In this document: in pieces, positions 61,726 to 64,000 of the stretch | Layout of the letters: each line of letters opens with the position of its first letter | Position numbering within the stretch: position 1 is the stretch's first letter | Assembly: GCF_019973615.1 (NCBI RefSeq) | Contig: NZ_AP024238.1 | Location: 4,547,989-4,611,988 of the forward strand | From: Rhodoferax lithotrophicus | Lineage (GTDB): Bacteria > Pseudomonadota > Gammaproteobacteria > Burkholderiales > Burkholderiaceae_C | Reading direction: 5' to 3' | Length of the DNA stretch: 64,000 bases | Made by a program: the position numbers and the translations under genes | Notes under the pieces: generated by a model | Told to the model about the DNA's origin: nothing | The model's input: only the letters and a program-made list of their open reading frames with translations | Database searches by the model: none

Positions 61726-61739
61726 TACAGGTATCTGTA
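61726..61739. promoter_or_regulatory. Palindromic operator candidate for the RHH gene
   Basis: TACAG-GTAT-CTGTA is a perfect 5-bp dyad 38 bp upstream of the RHH start codon, suitable for binding by an RHH dimer pair. It may also influence the rightward DinJ-YafQ-like operon 87 bp away. Confidence 0.45.
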
Positions 61740-61802
61740 GAACAGGCACTTCGTCAAGTTTCGGTAAACTTGCTTTGATCTCAAATGAGATACATAATTC
61801 AC

Positions 61803-61818
61803 CCTACAACTCTGTAGG
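61803..61818. promoter_or_regulatory. Palindromic operator candidate for the toxin-antitoxin operon
   Basis: CCTACA-actc-TGTAGG is a perfect 6-bp dyad ending 7 bp before the antitoxin ATG, the usual position for autorepression by RelB/DinJ-family antitoxins. Confidence 0.55.
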
Positions 61819-61825
61819 CATCACC

Positions 61826-62107
61826 ATGACCGCACAAACTTCAATGCTCCACATTCGGGTGGAAGATGACATCAAAGAGCAAGCCACACAGGCATTGACT
61901 GCCATGGGCCTGTCGGTGTCGGATGCGGTGCGCTTGTTTCTGCGCCGCGTGGTGGTCGACCAGGCATTCCCCCTCGAACTCAAGGTACCCAACGCAGAAA
62001 CCCGTGCCGCAATGGAAGAGTCACGCGCCATGATGGCAACACGTCGCGCCCGTTTTGCCTCTGCTGACGAACTGATTGCTGATCTTGAAAAAAATAGCAG
62101 CCAGTAA
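61826..62107 (+). CDS. RelB/DinJ family antitoxin
   Basis: This 93-residue antitoxin begins TSMLHIRVEDDIKEQATQALTAMGLSVSDAVRLFLRRVVVDQAFP, the RelB/DinJ RHH opening with its conserved Pro-terminated second helix. The C-terminal toxin-binding tail includes ASADELIADLEKNSS. It neutralises the toxin encoded by the overlapping next gene and should repress the operon through the dyad at 61803-61818. Confidence 0.88.
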   Translation: MTAQTSMLHIRVEDDIKEQATQALTAMGLSVSDAVRLFLRRVVVDQAFPLELKVPNAETRAAMEESRAMMATRRARFASADELIADLEKNSSQ

Positions 62108-62399
62108 ACGCGCGGTGCCGCCACGGGCCGCCGACTATGCAAAGGCATTTCTGAAAGATTGGCAGCGCTTGTCGCACTCAGGGCGGTTTGATATGGTGCG
62201 ACTCAAGGAAGTGATGCTACTGCTCATTGCCAATGATGTGCCTCTTGGTCCGGAATGGCAGGATCACAACTTGAAAGGGGAGTGGGCAGATCACCGTGAG
62301 TGCCACATCGGTGGCGACTTTTTGCTGATCTATCAGCTTGAGGCCAACTGGATCAACTTTGTGCGCGCAGGTACACATTCCGAACTCTTTGGCAATTAG
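62076..62399 (+). CDS. YafQ/RelE family mRNA interferase toxin
   Basis: This protein of about 107 residues overlaps the antitoxin gene by 32 bp and has no ATG; TTG at 62076 or 62085 is the likely start. The YafQ fold is clear: FLKDWQRLSHSGRFDMVRLKEVMLLLIAND, then LGPEWQDHNLKGEWADHRECHIGGDFLLIY and NWINFVRAGTHSELFG. Catalytic His residues (DHNLKGEW, DHRECHIGGD, THSELF) correspond to the YafQ active site. It cleaves mRNA on ribosomes when antitoxin is lost. Confidence 0.88.
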   Translation: MLILKKIAASKRAVPPRAADYAKAFLKDWQRLSHSGRFDMVRLKEVMLLLIANDVPLGPEWQDHNLKGEWADHRECHIGGDFLLIYQLEANWINFVRAGTHSELFGN

Positions 62400-62532
62400 C
62401 TGAATTACGTCAGGTCGGATTCAACGTCCGTTAGCAGTCATTTGCCAATGCCAATTCGTGTCACTTGTCGGCGGCAACACTTGGCTCAGTTTTCGATCGG
62501 CAGCAACACCCCGATGAATGCTTGACGAACCT

Positions 62533-63132
62533 TTACAACAACCCCTGACGAGCAGCTTCATACCAAACGAATGGAGACAACTCTTTCAATGTTTGAGCAT
62601 CCTTGTTTCTCAAGTACCGCGCGTAGTGCTTCATTCGCATGTCGCGATGGTCTGCGCTGTCCAAACTCAGTCTTGTAATGGATTTACGAGCCGCGGCAAC
62701 TTCTGCCTTGTCGGTCAACGCACGACTTGGGCGAATTTGACCAGTAGTCAAGACGAGTTCGAACGTATTTGGTGTCAGTCCGATTGGGTCGAGCACGTCG
62801 TCATACTTGTTCTTGTTCCGGTTCGGCCCCAAGCACGACAGACGGTAGTTTTTCCATTCGTAGGCTTGTGCGACGTCCTTTGACTTCGCAACGAAGTGGT
62901 CTGTTGAGCTGGCACCAGTGACCCATTCAAAGTAGATGGCCAAATAAGCACAAATGCCCGAATAGGCTGTCCACAACTGTTTATTAGAGTGGGACCAATA
63001 GGCGGGAAACTTGGTCCCCTTTGGGGCCGGGGCATTGAGGGCGATGCCTTTTTGAGCAGCCCAGGCCAAACCCTTTTGTCGGACCTCCACATCAAAATCA
63101 ATGGGTTCCGGCTGCAACTGCACTGGGATCAT
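62533..63132 (-). CDS. HNH-like nuclease partner of an AAA ATPase
   Basis: This is a 199-residue protein. PEPIDFDVEVRQKGLAW opens it, and GICAYLAIYFEWVTGASSTDHFVAKSKD contains the DH of an HNH motif (D78-H79). YEWKNYRLSC supplies N95, and GPNRNKNKYDDVLDP supplies N104 and K107. The zinc-binding CxxC of many HNH proteins is absent. The start overlaps the ATPase stop as ATGA (63132-63129), so translation is coupled. ATPase plus HNH pairs are typical of Septu-type anti-phage systems; the assignment to Septu itself is uncertain. Confidence 0.65.
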   Translation of the reverse strand: MIPVQLQPEPIDFDVEVRQKGLAWAAQKGIALNAPAPKGTKFPAYWSHSNKQLWTAYSGICAYLAIYFEWVTGASSTDHFVAKSKDVAQAYEWKNYRLSCLGPNRNKNKYDDVLDPIGLTPNTFELVLTTGQIRPSRALTDKAEVAAARKSITRLSLDSADHRDMRMKHYARYLRNKDAQTLKELSPFVWYEAARQGLL

Positions 63133-64000
63133 GCAAACCAACCCCTCTTCTTGCAAACATAACGCCAGTTGAACAAGAAGTCATCCGTTGGGCTGAGCGC
63201 ATCCACAAGCTTCGCATTCATCGCGCGGATCCGGTGGGCACTCGGGTTTTCTTGCTCCAACAAAGCTGCGGCCTTCTTCACCAAGTCTTCGTACTCCACC
63301 GCACGACCACTTTGGAGGTCAAACGCCTCGCTGACCAACCAACTCGCTGCACTGCCGTGCTTCTCGAATTCACGTTGGCGCAACACGACCTTCCTGCGCT
63401 CAAGATCCAAGTCGAACCATGCATCCTGCTTCGCGTCAAAAAGGGGCTCCACCGAGGCCATCACTAGAGGCGAATGCGTGGCGGTGATGACCTGGACTTC
63501 GGCCTTTTTGATGAGCGTCCGCGCCACCGCCAGTAGGGCTGGGATGATTTGGCGCTGCCACTGTGGGTGCAAATGCGACTCCACCTCGTCAATGAGAAAC
63601 ACCACCTGATTGGTTGGCTCCTCTCGTAACAGCTTCGCTGCTTTGCAATGCTCTTCCCATGTCCAAACCAACAAATATGCCAGCGCTAGGATGCGCCGCA
63701 TGCCGGCAGAGGCATGCAGTACGGCCACGTCTTGACCGTAGGGCATGCGGATGGTAGGGATGTCCCGCGCATCGTCCAGGCTGATACGCATCAGATCGCC
63801 AGCAGTCAAGCGCTCTTTGTCTGAGGGTGACATGGCCTTCAAAACAGCTTGAAGGCTTTCAAACGCCGAGCTGTTTTCCTTCTGCCAGCCCGCCCAGTCC
63901 ATCACCAAGCCCAGGCAAAGCGGCTTGCCGTCCTTGCCGAGCAACCCGTCCCAAACTTCTGCCGGACTGAACACATAAGCGGGGATGCGGTCCTGCACAT
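63129..64000 (-). CDS. AAA-family ATPase (SMC/OLD-like), N-terminus beyond window
   Basis: The C-terminal 290 or so residues of a leftward gene are present; Walker A would lie off the right edge. ILALAYLLVWTWEEHC is the signature-like region, NQVVFLIDEVESHLHPQWQRQIIPALL is Walker B with the characteristic DE-x-E-x-H-L-H-P of AAA_21 ATPases, and VQVITATHSPLVMAS is the switch region. These are typical of PtuA, OLD and retron-associated defence ATPases. It is coupled by a 4-bp overlap to the HNH-like gene. Confidence 0.85.
   Translation of the reverse strand, partial: VQDRIPAYVFSPAEVWDGLLGKDGKPLCLGLVMDWAGWQKENSSAFESLQAVLKAMSPSDKERLTAGDLMRISLDDARDIPTIRMPYGQDVAVLHASAGMRRILALAYLLVWTWEEHCKAAKLLREEPTNQVVFLIDEVESHLHPQWQRQIIPALLAVARTLIKKAEVQVITATHSPLVMASVEPLFDAKQDAWFDLDLERRKVVLRQREFEKHGSAASWLVSEAFDLQSGRAVEYEDLVKKAAALLEQENPSAHRIRAMNAKLVDALSPTDDFLFNWRYVCKKRGWFA

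Noticed and set aside
1..64000. CRISPR array, tRNA, rRNA, insertion sequence or prophage
   Set aside because: No regularly spaced direct repeats, cloverleaf genes, rRNA segments, transposases or phage structural genes were recognised by reading. A tRNAscan or ISfinder search would be decisive.

Overview
The window reads as chromosomal DNA of a betaproteobacterium of the family Comamonadaceae, most like Rhodoferax or a close relative. The evidence is the high GC content with strong third-position bias, the recA-recX neighbourhood with a TctDE-type two-component system, ETF-linked CoA catabolism with a Liv-type transporter, and many copies of a short interspersed repeat (core GCTAT..ATAGCTGCTTGCGCTT..GCTAGAGGC) that I associate with this family. 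The genus is an inference. I found no rRNA, tRNA, insertion sequence, prophage or CRISPR array.

Left part (1-22.3 kb), mostly housekeeping: a DUF883/DUF1469 envelope-stress pair; an SMP-30 lactonase; a DMT exporter; a small lipoprotein; a LysR regulator; a hotdog thioesterase; a secreted transglutaminase-like protein; recX and recA with LexA boxes; a MarR regulator; a TctD/TctE-like two-component pair; a small membrane protein and birA; a SET-domain protein divergent from topoisomerase III, whose C-terminus carries a SWIB domain; a four-gene polyamine-type ABC transporter; a lipoprotein; and an AIM24-like protein.

22.3-32.8 kb: a nucleoside salvage operon (cdd, purine nucleoside phosphorylase, deoC, deoA), an orphan Liv-type binding protein, a B12-binding radical SAM protein, an FUSC-type transporter, aroD and a universal stress protein.

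32.8-52.3 kb is the most coherent block and looks like a nearly complete cyclohexanecarboxylate (alicyclic acid) degradation regulon. A long leftward gene train holds a CoA ligase (AliA-like), an SDR, LivHMGF plus a binding protein, EtfBA, a crotonase/3-hydroxyacyl-CoA dehydrogenase fusion, a 3-oxoadipyl-CoA-type thiolase and ETF-quinone oxidoreductase. Rightward are an AliB-like acyl-CoA dehydrogenase, BadH, BadI (ring opening to pimelyl-CoA), a second acyl-CoA dehydrogenase and a DUF2889 protein, with a BadR-like MarR repressor in the middle. Expected flow: uptake, CoA activation, desaturation, hydration, oxidation, hydrolytic ring opening, then beta-oxidation of pimelyl-CoA, with electrons passing through ETF to ubiquinone. 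A dedicated BadK hydratase is not seen.

52.4-60.6 kb: a PHB-depolymerase-type esterase, an MtfA peptidase, a DUF1328 membrane peptide too short for standard ORF cut-offs, a Cys/Lys-repeat exported protein, a large PAS/GAF/degenerate GGDEF/EAL protein and a zinc alcohol dehydrogenase.

60.7-64 kb is accessory: two unrecognised small proteins, an orphan ribbon-helix-helix protein, a DinJ/YafQ-like toxin-antitoxin pair, and, running off the right edge, a translationally coupled AAA-ATPase plus HNH-like nuclease pair that resembles a phage-defence module.
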